This document shows positions 33,845 through 44,205 of a stretch of 64,000 nt of DNA, piece by piece; position 1 is the stretch's first letter, and each line of letters starts with the position of its first letter. The notes beneath the pieces were generated by a model. The model saw only the letters and a program-made list of their open reading frames with translations. It had not been told where the DNA came from and ran no database searches. A program made the translations under genes and the position numbers. The stretch spans positions 62,168,939 to 62,232,938 of the forward strand of contig NC_031495.1 in the NCBI RefSeq assembly GCF_000237925.1. Reading direction: 5' to 3'. Source of the stretch: Schistosoma mansoni (lineage: Eukaryota; Platyhelminthes; Trematoda; Strigeidida; Schistosomatidae).

Positions 33845-33945
33845 CGCCTGTAGCTCCTCCACAGGTTACTGCCGGTCCCAAGCCCGGGTAAAGGAGGAGG
33901 GTTTGGCATGGGGTTAGCGACCCCATCCCGTAGAAAAGCTAACTC
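33845..33945 (+). ncRNA. structured RNA motif in the RTE 5' leader
   Basis: Stem A pairs CTCCTCC (33854-33860) with GGAGGAG (33893-33899), 7 bp. Inside it, stem B pairs CCGG (33872-33875) with CCGG (33884-33887) around an 8-base loop TCCCAAGC. Downstream a hairpin pairs ATGGGG with CCCCAT (33908-33926), and a possible GGTTA/TAACT pairing would close a pseudoknot. Copies at 20937 and 62225 keep the layout with compensatory changes. The topology resembles HDV-like ribozymes known at the 5' ends of other LINEs, but cleavage is inferred, not shown. Confidence 0.55.
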
Positions 33946-36900
33946 GCTAAAAAAACGCTAACCAGAAAAAATTATTCAAACCATTTAAACTCTGCCCTGG
34001 GAGTTGAAGGAATAATTATGACGTCTCATGATGAAAGCCGAGTTCCTTCGGAAGTCACGAGGCCGATGTACCTTCTTACAACCAGAGCGACAATTTTTAT
34101 AGGTACATGGAGTGTTCGGACAATGTGGGAGACCGGAAGAGTCTTCCAAATTGCTGCAGAAATTAAAAAATACAACGTGGAGGTGCTTGGAATCAGTGAA
34201 ACACATTGGACGCAGGTTGGACAACAACGACTATCTTCAGGGGAATTTCTGTTATACTCCGGTCATGAAGAAGAAAACGCACCACATACACAAGGAGTGG
34301 CATTGATGCTATCCAGAAAAACACAAAATGCACTTATTGAATGGGAATCTCATGGACCAAGGATCATCAAAGCCTCCTTCAGAACAAAGAGAGAGGGTAT
34401 TACAATGAACGTCATCCAATGCTATGCGCCTACCAACGACTACGATGAAGACGCTAAAGACCAATTCTACGATAGGCTGCAGTTGATCTTCGAGAAGTGC
34501 CCATCCAAGGACCTGATCATTCTGATGGGAGATTTCAATGCCAAGGTTGGAAAGGACAACACTGGATACGAAGACGTTATGGGACGACATGGACTGGGAT
34601 AAAGGAACGAAAATGGTGAGAGATTTGCAAACCTATGTGCCTTCAATAAACTGGCCATAGGTGGCACCATATTCCCACACAAAAACATACACAAAGCAAC
34701 TTGGATTTTACCGGATCGTACTACACAATCAAATCGACCATATCTGCAACAGCAAAAGGTTCAGGAGGACGATAGAGGATGTGAGAACCAGAAGAGGAGC
34801 TGAAATAGCATCCGATCACCATTTGCTGGTCGCCAAGATGAAACTAAAACTTAAGAAGCACTAGACAACTGGGCGGACAACATCACAAAAGTTTAATACG
34901 GCCTTTCTTCGAGATGCAGACAAACTCAACAAATTCAACATAGCCCTCAGCAACAGGTTCCAGGCCTTTCATGATCTACTCAATGGAGAGGGGACTACCA
35001 TGGAGAGCAACTGGAAAGGTATCAAAGAGGCAATCGTTTCAACATGTCAAGAGGTTCTGGGCCAAAAGAAGTACCATCACAAGGAATGGATCACTGTTGG
35101 TACACTGGATAAAATTGAAGAAAGGAGGAACAAGAAGGCAGCAATCAATATCAGCCGAACCAGAGCGGAAAAAGCCAAGGCACAGGCCGAATACACAGAG
35201 GCAAACAAGCAAGTGAAGAGGAGCATCAGAACCGACAAACGTAAATATGTGGAAGACTTAGCAATGACAGCGGAAAAGGCTGCAAGAGAGGGAAACGTGA
35301 GACAACTGTATGATACAACAAAGAAACTTGCTGGAAATTACCGTAAGCCAGAAAGGCCAGTGAACAGCAAGGAAGGCAAAGTAATCACCGACATTGAAGA
35401 ACAACGAAACAGGTGGGTAGAACACTTCAAAGAACTCTTGAATCGACCAGCTCCACTGAACCCACCCAACATCGAAGCAGCACCCACAGACCTCCCAATC
35501 GATGTTGGCCCACCAACAATTGAAGAGATCAGCATGGCCATTAGACAAATCAAGAGCGGCAAAGCAGCGGGACCAGACAACATCCCGCTAGAGGCACTGA
35601 AAGCAAATGTAGCAGCAACTGCCAAGATACTCCACATCCTCTTCAGTAAGATTTGGGATGAGGAACAAGTACCAATAGACTGGAATAAAGGACTTCTGAT
35701 CAAGATACCAAAGAAAGGCGATCTCAGCAAGTGCGATAACTACAGAGGCATCACTGTTCTCTCAATACCAGGAAAAGTCTTCACAAGAGTATTGTTAAAC
35801 AGGATGAAGGATTCCATAGACGCCCAACTTCGAGATCAACAAGCTGGATTTCGTAAGGATAGATCGTGTACAGACCAAATCGCAACTCTACGTATCATTG
35901 TGCAACAATCAATCGAATGGAACTCATCACTCTACATCAACTTCACCGACTATGAGAAAGCATTTGATAGCGTTGACAGGACGACACTATGGAGACTTCT
36001 TCGACACTACGGTGTGCCTGAGAAGATAGTCAATATCATACGGAACTCCTATGATGGACTAAACTGCCAAATCGTCCACGGAGGACAACTCACCGAATCG
36101 TTTGAAGTAAAGACCTGTGTTAGACAAGGTTGCTTACTCTCACCCTTTCTCTTTCTCCTGGTGATCGACTGGATCGTGAAGACGTCAACATCTGGAGGAA
36201 AGCATGGGATACAGTGGGCAGGAAGGATGCAGCTGGAAGATTTAGACTTCGCGGATGATCCGGCTCTTCTATCACACACGCAACAACAAATGCAGGAGAA
36301 AACGACCAGTGTAGCATCAACCTCAGAAGCAGTAGGCCTCAATATAAACAAAGAAAAAAGCAAGACTCTCCGATACAATACAATATGCACCAATCAAATT
36401 ACACTTGACGGAGAAGCTTTGGAGGATGTGGAAACCTTTACATATCTGGGCAGCATCATTGATGAACACGGTGGATCTGATGCAGATGTGAGGGCGAGGA
36501 TCGGCATAGCAAGAGCAGTATATCTGCAACTGAAGAACATCTGGAACTCAAAACAATTGTCAACCAACACCAAGGTTAGAATTTTCAATACAAATGTCAA
36601 GACAGTTCTACTGTATGGGGTGGAGACGTGGAGAACTACGAAAGCCATTATCCAGAAGATACAAGTGTTTATTAACAGCTGTCTACGCAAGATACTTCGG
36701 ATCCGATGGCCAGACACTATCAGCAACAAGTTACTGTGGGAGAGAACAAACCAGATTCCAGCAGAGGAAGAAATCAGGAAGAAGCGCTGGAAGTGGATTG
36801 GGCACACCTTGAGGAAATCACCCAATTGTGTCATAAGACAAGCCATCACATGGAATCTTGAAGGTCAAAGGAGAAGAGGAAGACTAAAGAACACATTACG

Positions 36901-37044
36901 CCGAGAAATAGAGACAGACATGAGAAGAATGAACAAAAATTGGATAGAACTAGAAAGGAATGCCCAGGACATAGTGGTTTGGAGAATGCTGGTCGGCGGC
37001 GTATGCTCCATTGGGAGTAACAGGCGAAAGTAAGTAAGTAAGTA
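33845..37044 (+). mobile_element. full-length RTE-clade LINE (SR2-like)
   Basis: A 3.2-kb element flanked by a 9-bp duplication (ATTTATCTC at 33836-33844 and 37045-37053) and ending in (TAAG)n. Frame 34018-34602 is an APE-type endonuclease (GTWSVRTMWETG, ISETHWTQ, IQCYAPTND, LMGDFNAKVG). The main frame, to 37033, is reverse transcriptase: [71 protein letters not shown] (FADD), [11 protein letters not shown] and [13 protein letters not shown], then a [13 protein letters not shown]-terminal domain. Breaks: a TAA at about 34600, a frame change near 34725 and a TAG at about 34862. The last ~677 codons from 35000 are open with all RT motifs, so it is recently dead. Confidence 0.9.
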
Positions 37045-37053
37045 ATTTATCTC

Positions 37054-37925
37054 TTATAGACAACCATTGGAAAAAACGATCAAACTATTGAATAGTCCCA
37101 TACTAAAGCTGAACAGTTTAGTACTGTTTTTAGCACTCCGTAGTCCTATAGCCAATATCAGTCAATGGTGAAAACATTCGTTGAACTTAGTCGATGTCTA
37201 TAGATTAATATATCTGAGTGATGAGAATAAAGTAGGGTCAAAACATTCAATACGTGCCTAAACTCAAAAGTATTTTTCTAAAATGAACTTCAAGTTTTGT
37301 AAATGTTCTAGATTTCGGAGAGGCAAGTTGAATACAAAAGCATATTGTCAGCTAATATCAATTTATGGTGAGAGTCAACTTTAAAGTTTATTGTCTAAAA
37401 AAATAGAATATTGATGAGATGAAAAGTTCATCCAGTCAGGCTACATTAATATGACAGAAAGCCATAGAAAAAGCATTCTCAAACTGAAAGCGAACCATGT
37501 ATTTATGCTACGGAACTTTGCTAATTAAAAAAATACTATTGCTCCTATGATACAGGAAACGCTTTGTATTGAAGTAATTTATTTATGACCATCAATGTTC
37601 ACATAAAAAGATGTTCTTTGTTCATAAGACGATAACTATTTTCTACCAGTTTTTTTAATTCTAGGCAATAATGCTATTTATTTTTAAAATGGAAGTGTTT
37701 AAGGCTTTGCTTTCTGACTATTCCTTCAAAAAGATGGGTTTTTTCATCGACCAGTGTCAGGTGATAATTATGAAAAAGAGAAATTTTATCGACCCTTTAG
37801 GTGTGCTGAATCGAAAGTTAAAATTTTTATTCCTTGATTTTACTTCATTATTTTATTGAATGAACTGAGGTAGATTCCCTTTATGATTTTGAATAAAGCC
37901 GAAGCAACGATTGGGGCATCACAAA
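37054..37925. other. AT-rich stretch without recognised feature
   Basis: No assignable gene or repeat. A 62-codon frame at 37671-37859 has no family resemblance. Confidence 0.35.
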
Positions 37926-37929
37926 ATGA

Positions 37930-38620
37930 ATTCACATTATTTCATGGCAGCATCTACCGAACTGATAGATGCTCGAAAACTCATCCCATCTGGCTGTGAA
38001 CATAACGAAGAGCAGAGTCAACTTAAGCGAAGACTAATATGAAGTCTACGCAATGATCGCGAACAGTGGTGGGTAGCGAAAGCAAGAGAGATGGAAGAGG
38101 CAGCGGCAATAGGTAACAGCAGACAGCTATTCAGACTTGTTAAAGAAACCGGTATTAGGAACCCAACTATCAGCGAAAACATCTCGGATAAAGATGGACA
38201 TATCATTCATTCTCAATCCAGGAGATTGGATCGATGGGCAGAACACTATAGGGATCAGTTCAACTGGCCTTCAGCCACGCTTCAGTTACCCACGATCCCC
38301 AGTCGTCCTGAATGGCAAGTTGATGTAAGTTTACCAACTCTTTAGGAGGTTGAAAAAGCTATAGGAAATCTGAAGCGAGGGAGAGCAGCAGGCCCTGACA
38401 GGTTTACTCCTGAGATTTTAAAGGATGGTGGTCCAGTACTAGCAGCGAGATTGACTGAGGTCTTAGGTAGAATCTGGGAACTGGACGTAATTCCATCTGA
38501 CTGGTCCCAATCACTGATTGTGCCAGTCTATAAGAAAGGACAAAAGTCCTCCTGTGACAATCACAGAGGGATCAGTTTGACTAATATAGTGTCTAAAATA
38601 TTATAAAATATTATAATCGA
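37930..38620 (+). mobile_element. LINE fragment, RT N-terminal region
   Basis: Reads LRNDREQWWVAKAREMEEAA (38040-38095), GNSRQLFRLVKETG (38110), LDRWAEHYRDQFNW (38225), then after a stop EVEKAIGNLKRGRAAGPDRF, WDLDVIPSDWSQSLIVPVYKKGQ and DNHRGISLTNIVSKIL (38560-38600), where it stops abruptly. This is the linker and first RT blocks of the same LINE family as 30640-32300. The catalytic palm is absent. Confidence 0.7.
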
Positions 38621-39172
38621 CAAATACATCTCTGTGCTAATATTGTATGGCAACTCGAACTGATGTACGCACGTAAAAAGTTCTGCGTTGTGACTGACTG
38701 ACTGACTCATGGCCTTGCTTCAGCTCTTTACAATCATGTTTGTTGTAATACTTTAGTATGAACATGGTTGTAAGGAGCTGAATAGTAATGGTACAACTTG
38801 CGTAAATGACAACGTCGTAAAGATTTTTTTGCTGAAATTTCCTAATAGTTATATCCTAGTCCCCAGTACAATCAGGTTCTTATTATTTTAGTCACCTGTT
38901 TTCTTAAATGCAACTAAATTGCCATAGATATTTTGGAAAAATAAATTTGTAACTAGGATGATAGAGGAATGTTATTGAAAACAACTGCTACCCCAAGTTC
39001 TGTTTATCTGAATATTGTACTATTGTTATATGTATAAGTAGTACATATCGAAAAACCAAAAACTTGGGTAACCTTAGGATAAAATGAGCTCATTTTCATT
39101 TTTTTGTTGGTTCAAGAATGATTTCACATAGATCAAGGGGATTATAGGTATTTTATGGTCAAAGGCATGTAG

Positions 39173-39270
39173 GTTGATAGTCGACGCGGATTTGGAATAC
39201 CACGTTATCATAATGAGAAGCTGGATAATGGCGAAGATCCATCTGTGAATTCCAAAATGGTAGCCCTGCT
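39173..39270 (+). CDS. possible unrecognised exon
   Basis: Between an ATGTAG acceptor and a GTAAGA donor there is a 98-bp open segment reading RRGFGIPRYHNEKLDNGEDP and on to SVNSKMVALL. The wording looks protein-like rather than random. A second acceptor (CTTTCATATTTTCAG) follows only 25 bp later and opens a different frame (VRILNLMQKMYDTDN, 39296-39505), but the two do not join in phase. I do not recognise the protein, and it may be chance. Confidence 0.2.
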
Positions 39271-39727
39271 GTAAGATTATCTTTCATATTTTCAGGTTCG
39301 TATACTAAATCTAATGCAGAAGATGTATGATACTGACAATCTTAATGCTGCTGTTATTCTGTTTTCAATTCTTTGCATAGTTTTCAATAGTTCTTCAGTT
39401 TTACAATGTCGTTGTGTACGTTTCAACTACTTCATACGGTTCATTAACCTTAATAAGACAAACTGGGTACTAATTTATCTGTATTTGTTGTTTGAATGTT
39501 CATGATATTGTTTAGGACCTCAATTGATCAGTCCGTTTTAGCATACGTGTATCCTGTGTAGATTGCCTTGTTATTATTATTAAGTCTAGCCTTTTCATCA
39601 GAGTTGGATATTTGCTAGTTATATAGAGACAGTACTGAAAGGATGTGCGTATCCTGAAGAAGACTGGTTAATTGAAGTTATTAATATCTACGGGGAAATT
39701 CAATCAGTCTTCATGAATGAATTAGAG

Positions 39728-39937
39728 GCCCCATCTAGGGGAGTTGAAAAACCTGGGGTAAGAAATGGCGTATGAACCTATTGTTGGTCACAGACTATCA
39801 TGGGACTGCACCTCCTTACGTTGCTCCACTACCTTGTGGATCAGACCTTTAGGTCGAAGGCTACGGGTGTGGTCTCCTAAGAAAACCACCTACGTCGATC
39901 TGGGCACCCGGGCAGTATCACAGCCCACACACAAATC
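39728..39937 (+). mobile_element. ~510-bp retroposon, copy 4, left part
   Basis: 5'-truncated copy starting at the CTAGGGGAGTTGAAAAACC segment. It is interrupted at 39937 by a solo LTR and resumes at 40367. Confidence 0.7.
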
Positions 39938-40366
39938 TGTAGTGCCTTGCTTCGCTAATCGTTCACCTCGATAACTGTTATAATACAAATCTTAACAGTA
40001 CAGAAAATCAGAAGGCAAAGAGAAGCAGCAGCTACAGTTTATTGTCAAATAACGCAGGCCAGAAAGCTATAAGAACAAGAACGAATACCAGAGAGCGAAG
40101 CAAAAATGACATGCATTGGAGATGGCGGGTAAGCCAACTCGCTTTAATCTAGCGTTAATCAATATTTATAGTCAAATAAGAATAAGTTACAGACATGTGA
40201 TGAATAAGATAAAAAGTGTACACACACATACGCTCATGTAAAAATAGTCAGGGTTAATCCGTGAATAATTAACAAGGTCAGAACGTGACTCAAGATGGAT
40301 AGGTAAATTGGCTTGTCCAGAAGCTAAAATAAGGTTTATGGGCTTAACATATCAACTAACGCTACA
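39938..40366 (+). mobile_element. solo LTR inserted in a retroposon
   Basis: A 429-bp insertion begins TGTAG and ends CTACA, the inverted ends of an LTR. It is flanked by AATC (39934-39937) and AGTC (40367-40370), a 4-bp target duplication with one change. It interrupts the 510-bp retroposon exactly within its ACACAAATCAAATGAG segment, so it is younger than that copy. No internal region remains. Family unknown. Confidence 0.65.
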
Positions 40367-40450
40367 AGTCAAGTGACTTGTGTGGCGCATACGTATTCGG
40401 TACCCCTTTGTACCAATATTTATGTGTTCAAATAAATAAACAAATAAATA
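40367..40450 (+). mobile_element. ~510-bp retroposon, copy 4, right part
   Basis: Continues copy 4 after the solo LTR: GTGTGGCGCATACGTATTCG, then TTGTACCAATATTTATGTG and a long (AAATAAAT)n tail. Confidence 0.7.
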
Positions 40451-40459
40451 AATCTGAAC

Positions 40460-40615
40460 TTAGTAGCTAAGTTCAGAACGTGTTCACTGTTTGAAGCGAA
40501 AGGTACTGGGTTTGAGTCACGGTGTAAATATGAACACAGGGATGAAATTGCATCCTACTGACGAGCTCCAAAGTGATATAAAACACGTGTCCTAAATTCC
40601 ACTGCCATCCATTGT
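40460..40615 (+). mobile_element. SM-alpha type SINE with decayed hammerhead
   Basis: A tRNA-like head (TTTGAAGCGAAAGGTACTGG, then GTTTGAGTC as B box) is followed by a ribozyme region near 40535-40600. CTGACGAG is kept at 40558-40565, but the GAAAC strand has become TAAAAC and stem II no longer pairs well. AATTCCACTGCCATCCA ends the unit. The family is the tRNA-derived Schistosoma SINE that encodes hammerhead ribozymes. This copy should be inactive. Confidence 0.65.
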
Positions 40616-41260
40616 CCAACTTTTGGTGGACATAGTTAAAGGAAATTCCTTATGAGACAATATATGAAGTGTTTCATTAGTATCCTGTATGTTACGTTCT
40701 GCCTCGATAGGTAATTCACGTAGATTACTTGGGAAGAAACTGAAACTGTAACCATGATCATTTACCAACAGGTATAATGCTATTATCAAAAAGATAGTAT
40801 GTTAGCTTAGAGAATTTATAAAGCATATTGTTACACCAAATCAGTGGCCGCACATCCTTTCAGTTATTAAGTTTTGACTCATGTCAATTAGAACAATGAA
40901 GTCTTACTGAGAAGAATGGTACTTACCAACTAAGTTTAAACTTCTAAAATTTGAATATCTTGATGATTAAATGAAAAACCAAAATACACTTTTTTGTTAA
41001 CCTTATGAACTGATCTTAATTAAATGATACTTGAAATCTGGAGGTATTGAATAACTGTTTAATTCCAGTGTGATGTTCCTCAAAAATGTCCATCCACATT
41101 CCTACGTCCTGAATTCGACCTCCGGTATGGTCATGTATGTAAACTGATGAAAAGTTCCACATTGAGACAAAAACAACTAATGCTTCTTGGTTGTTCGAAT
41201 AAGATCAGTTCATGATGTTATTCATTATATTCAACAATTTTAACAAACCTCTCATACTGT
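40616..41260. other. AT-rich stretch without recognised feature
   Basis: No coding or repeat assignment. Confidence 0.35.
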
Positions 41261-41262
41261 AA

Positions 41263-41285
41263 TAATAATAATAATAATAATAATC
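41263..41285. repeat. (TAA)n microsatellite
   Basis: Seven to eight AAT units. Confidence 0.9.
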
Positions 41286-41389
41286 TATAATTGGATATAA
41301 CCATATCCAAATTAATAGCTTAACTCTTACTCAATAATTCATTATATTAGGTTCAAACTAGTTTAATGAATATATCTATATTTTAAGAT

Positions 41390-41600
41390 AAGATGGTGGT
41401 TGGAGGTGGTCAACAGGAAACCCTGAACCCGGGTTTCGTGCTATTTGGCACTCGTCCACAAAGTGTATCTGTTATCTTGAGGGAGCTGATGCTCCCTGGA
41501 GGATTCGATCCCGTGTCACTCAGCATCACAGTCAGAGACGTTACCACTGAGCTATTCGGGCCGCGACCGACCTCCTGTAAGATTGAGATCGATAGCATTC
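41390..41600 (-). mobile_element. tRNA-derived SINE with hammerhead relic
   Basis: The minus strand reads GCCCGAATAGCTCAGTGGTA (A-box TAGCTCAGTGG intact) and GGGATCGAATCC (B box), then a ribozyme-like region: GGACGAGTGCCAAATAGCAC followed by GAAAC. Stem II (GTGC/GCAC) pairs, while the CUGA of the core reads GUGGA. The GGGTTTCCTG at the end parallels the CTGGATTCC substrate strand of SM-alpha ribozymes. It is a diverged member with a different tRNA head. Confidence 0.65.
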
Positions 41601-42559
41601 GATCAGCACGAAGAAGGACTTAACACACATGACATTGATCACCAACCAGCGATCTATCAATTGTGATATTTGAAGATAATTTAATACCTTTGTGACTTAT
41701 GCTTATACGTTATTGATCTTATGTCCGGCTTTTATCACGTGAATTGTCCATCAATGGAAATACGACTTCTCCTACCTTAACACTGACAAATCAATGACGT
41801 TCAACTGGTATGAGCAGTCTAGCGTCCTTATTGGTCCTTTGTCCGCCTAGCCCTTCCAATTGAGTCCAGGACACCGATTACAGCTTCTGCTATGTGAATC
41901 ATTTATTTCAAGCATACTCTGTTTACATACCAGACAGACAGACTATATCACACCATAAAATAAATAATATTTGTACAAGATCAAGCCAAATGTGGCTGTG
42001 AACGTGGCATACAATAATCAATAAACTGAATATAATTTAGGGACAGTAAATCGTATCATAATAATTCATAGGTCAAAATGAAGCTTATAATAAGATTAAT
42101 ATAGATATACACAATTTAGTTACTCAATAGTTAAACAATAAGAATATACATAGAACAATTGTCCTTTAATAGGTCCCGGAAGTTACCCGTACTTATATCT
42201 TCGCTAGGATATAACAGATACATGAATCGATTTCAATGCTTTACAGTTCATCTTATTTATTACAGTCTGAAAATTATCTATGACATAAATTTTGTTATGA
42301 AACTATTCAATGAAAACCATAAAAGTTTTTTTAACTGCCTACATACATAACAACATCAATAAATCACATGATTTCATTTGTATACAAAAATGAAAAAATA
42401 AAATTTTTTTTTCTTCTTTGAATTAAATTCACTTAGTATTGTTTGTTTGAATCTTCCCATTGATGTTTAGGTTTGCAACTGGTCAGTCTCTAATTGGCAT
42501 ATGTGCATACTGTGTGTATTACCTCGATATAGCCTAAATTCACAAGCATGGTAAACAAA
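41601..42559. other. unassigned stretch
   Basis: No gene. The part at about 41810-41900 is richer in GC and reads like an old repeat that I cannot name. Otherwise AT-rich. Confidence 0.35.
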
Positions 42560-42576
42560 GATGGATAGTGGCTAGT

Positions 42577-42636
42577 AGTGGAATCCAGGGCGCGCGTTTC
42601 GTCCTATTTGGGACTCGTCAGCCGGATGTACCTGCA
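42577..42636 (-). ncRNA. hammerhead ribozyme, minus strand
   Basis: CTGACGAG (42621-42614), stem II GTCC/GGAC around CAAATA, then GAAAC (42600-42596). Stem I ATCCGG/CTGGAT is present. The cleavage-site triplet reads GCC instead of GUC, which the NUH rule predicts to be poor or inactive. Confidence 0.8.
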
Positions 42637-42650
42637 TCCTAGAGTCAATG

Positions 42651-42850
42651 NNNNNNNNNNNNNNNNNNNNNNNNNNNNNNNNNNNNNNNNNNNNNNNNNN
42701 NNNNNNNNNNNNNNNNNNNNNNNNNNNNNNNNNNNNNNNNNNNNNNNNNNNNNNNNNNNNNNNNNNNNNNNNNNNNNNNNNNNNNNNNNNNNNNNNNNNN
42801 NNNNNNNNNNNNNNNNNNNNNNNNNNNNNNNNNNNNNNNNNNNNNNNNNN
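42651..42850. other. assembly gap, 200 N
   Basis: Exactly 200 N inside the SM-alpha cluster. Confidence 0.99.
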
Positions 42851-42900
42851 CGCGTTTCGTCCTATTTGGGACTCGTCAGCTCAATGTATCTGCATTACAG
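42851..42900 (-). ncRNA. hammerhead ribozyme, minus strand, cut by gap
   Basis: CTGACGAG (42879-42872), stem II GTCCCAAATAGGAC and GAAACGCG are intact, but the cleavage site and substrate strand fall in the gap. Confidence 0.75.
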
Positions 42901-43003
42901 AGTTGATGTTAACTCTGGTACTCGAACTCAGTACCTTTCGCTTCAAACGCCATCGCGTTATCCACTCGGCTACTGAGTCCCAGAGTGAACATCAACTCTG
43001 AGA

Positions 43004-43068
43004 TGCAGGTACATCCAGCTGACGAGTCTTAAACAGGACGAAACGCGCGTCAAACTGGATTCCACTGC
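43004..43068 (+). ncRNA. hammerhead ribozyme, plus strand, apparently intact
   Basis: Stem I ATCCAG/CTGGAT, core CTGACGAG (43019-43026), stem II GTCT/GGAC (one G-U) around TAAACA, GAAAC (43040-43044), short stem III CGC/GCG and a GTC cleavage triplet at 43049-43051. All conserved core bases are present, so of the ribozymes here it is the best candidate for activity. Confidence 0.85.
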
Positions 43069-43085
43069 TAACCATTACCCATCTT

Positions 43086-43635
43086 TGCTAACAATTCTTT
43101 GAGTTAAGCTTAAAATGAAAAAAAAACAAAATTATTACTATACTAAATTAAAAAAAATTCCATAATAACAACTTAAGTATATTTTATTTAATTTAAATTT
43201 TATATCCGTAAAATATTTTATTAATTATGTTATTATAGGTGAATGTTTTTTTAAAAGTCAGTCATATACTCATTAATTGAAAGTAACAAATTTTTCCGAA
43301 CAAACAAAAACAAACAAACAACAAATATGCGTAAAATTAATTAGTCTAGAAAAAATATGGTTAGAAAAATTCAAAATCTGGGGGATTTTTTGTCTCGGCT
43401 AATTTTTTTCTGTTTTTTTTTTCTTTTTTTCTTTTTTTTAGAATTTATATTGCACCATCTTCGTGTACGTTTAGTAAACACTTTCCAAAACAGGAAAAAA
43501 AAACTAAAAACCTCGTTTATACGTATATTCGTCAAGATTAGAACGAATAGCTTGACAAAAATTGGGCGCCCGATTATAGAGAAGTCATTATATGTGAAAA
43601 TTATATTTGAAATAATCTCAGCGATTAAAATCTAT
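43086..43635. other. AT-rich stretch; right end shared with 50150-50250
   Basis: Very AT-rich to about 43530. The piece at 43535-43632 (with TTGGGCGCC and ATATGTGAAAATTATATTTG) is repeated directly at 50148-50255 and, in part, inverted at 44588-44620. Confidence 0.5.
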
Positions 43636-43639
43636 TGTT

Positions 43640-44030
43640 GAAAACATGAGTCGATTGAAGCTAGAACACTAAAGAAAACCTGGAAGCACTGAACGGCCGT
43701 TTCGTCCTATTGTGAGATAGGAACTTATTGAAGATAATTGGTGAACGGTTGCTCAACTTCGTGGATTGGTTGAAGTTAGACATTAACACCGTTGGATGAC
43801 AGCAGGTTCAGTGGTCTATCGGTTAGGTGCTCCGGTGCGAAACTGGTAGGTCCTGGGTTCGAATCTTGAGAGGTGAGGTCGTGGATGCGCACTGTTGAGG
43901 AGTCCCAAAATAGGACGAAACGGTCTTCCAGTACTTACAGGTTTTCCATGGTGGTCTAGCTTCAATTGACTCATGATTTCAACAATGAAAATACTGAAAC
44001 CTCCACAAAACCCCTTCTGATTAAAATTTA
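43640..44030 (+). mobile_element. hammerhead-bearing SINE plus inverted tail fragment
   Basis: A full SINE at about 43755-44025: leader GTGGATTGGTTGAAGTTAG, A box GGTCTATCGGTTAGG, B box GGGTTCGAATCTTG, ribozyme-like TTGAGGAGTCCCAAAATAGG with ACGAAACGG (first C of CUGA changed to U), and the tail GGTGGTCTAGCTTCAATTG through the CCACAAAACCCC end. Directly left, 43640-43720 holds the ribozyme and tail of another copy inverted, so the two lie head to head. Confidence 0.75.
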
Positions 44031-44205
44031 AATAATTCCAACGTTTTGTCGAACTGACTTGCCTGGACTTCTTCAGGGTAATAAACAAAATCAAAATCAT
44101 CAAAGAAATATATAGTGTTTTTTAACATTCATATCAAAATCTATACTACGTTGAACTAATCATATTTGAATGTTGCATTTTTGTAAACAGGATAATATGA
44201 GTCAG
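44030..44205 (-). repeat. repeat with Penelope-type hammerhead motif, inverted relative to 50310-50500
   Basis: The minus strand reads CCCTGAAGAAGTCCAGGCAA and then ACAAAACGTTGG. The pair CTGAAGA ... CGAAACGTT is typical of the short hammerheads of Penelope-like retroelements. Here GAAAC has become AAAAC. About 175 bp matches 50310-50500 in inverted orientation almost base for base. Confidence 0.6.

Larger units (their letters stand above)
42560..43085. mobile_element. cluster of SM-alpha SINEs with hammerhead ribozymes, around a gap
   Basis: At least three SM-alpha units, two on the minus strand (either side of the gap 42651-42850) and a head-to-head plus-strand ribozyme at 43004-43068. The shared head at 42990-42920 (minus) has A box TAGCCGAGTGG and B box GAGTTCGAGTAC. 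Sequence left and right of the gap repeats the same ribozyme, so the missing part is most likely further units. Confidence 0.8.

Noticed and set aside
42920-42990. tRNA gene with A and B boxes
   Set aside because: Part of SM-alpha SINEs. No acceptor stem or proper anticodon arm can be drawn, and the head is followed by a ribozyme. The same holds for the heads at 1755, 9900, 41530, 43800, 50680 and 63600.
43560-43575. Primer-binding-site-like word TTGGGCGCC suggesting an LTR border
   Set aside because: No LTR pair or TG...CA ends could be found at either copy (43560 or 50185). Too short to support an LTR element.
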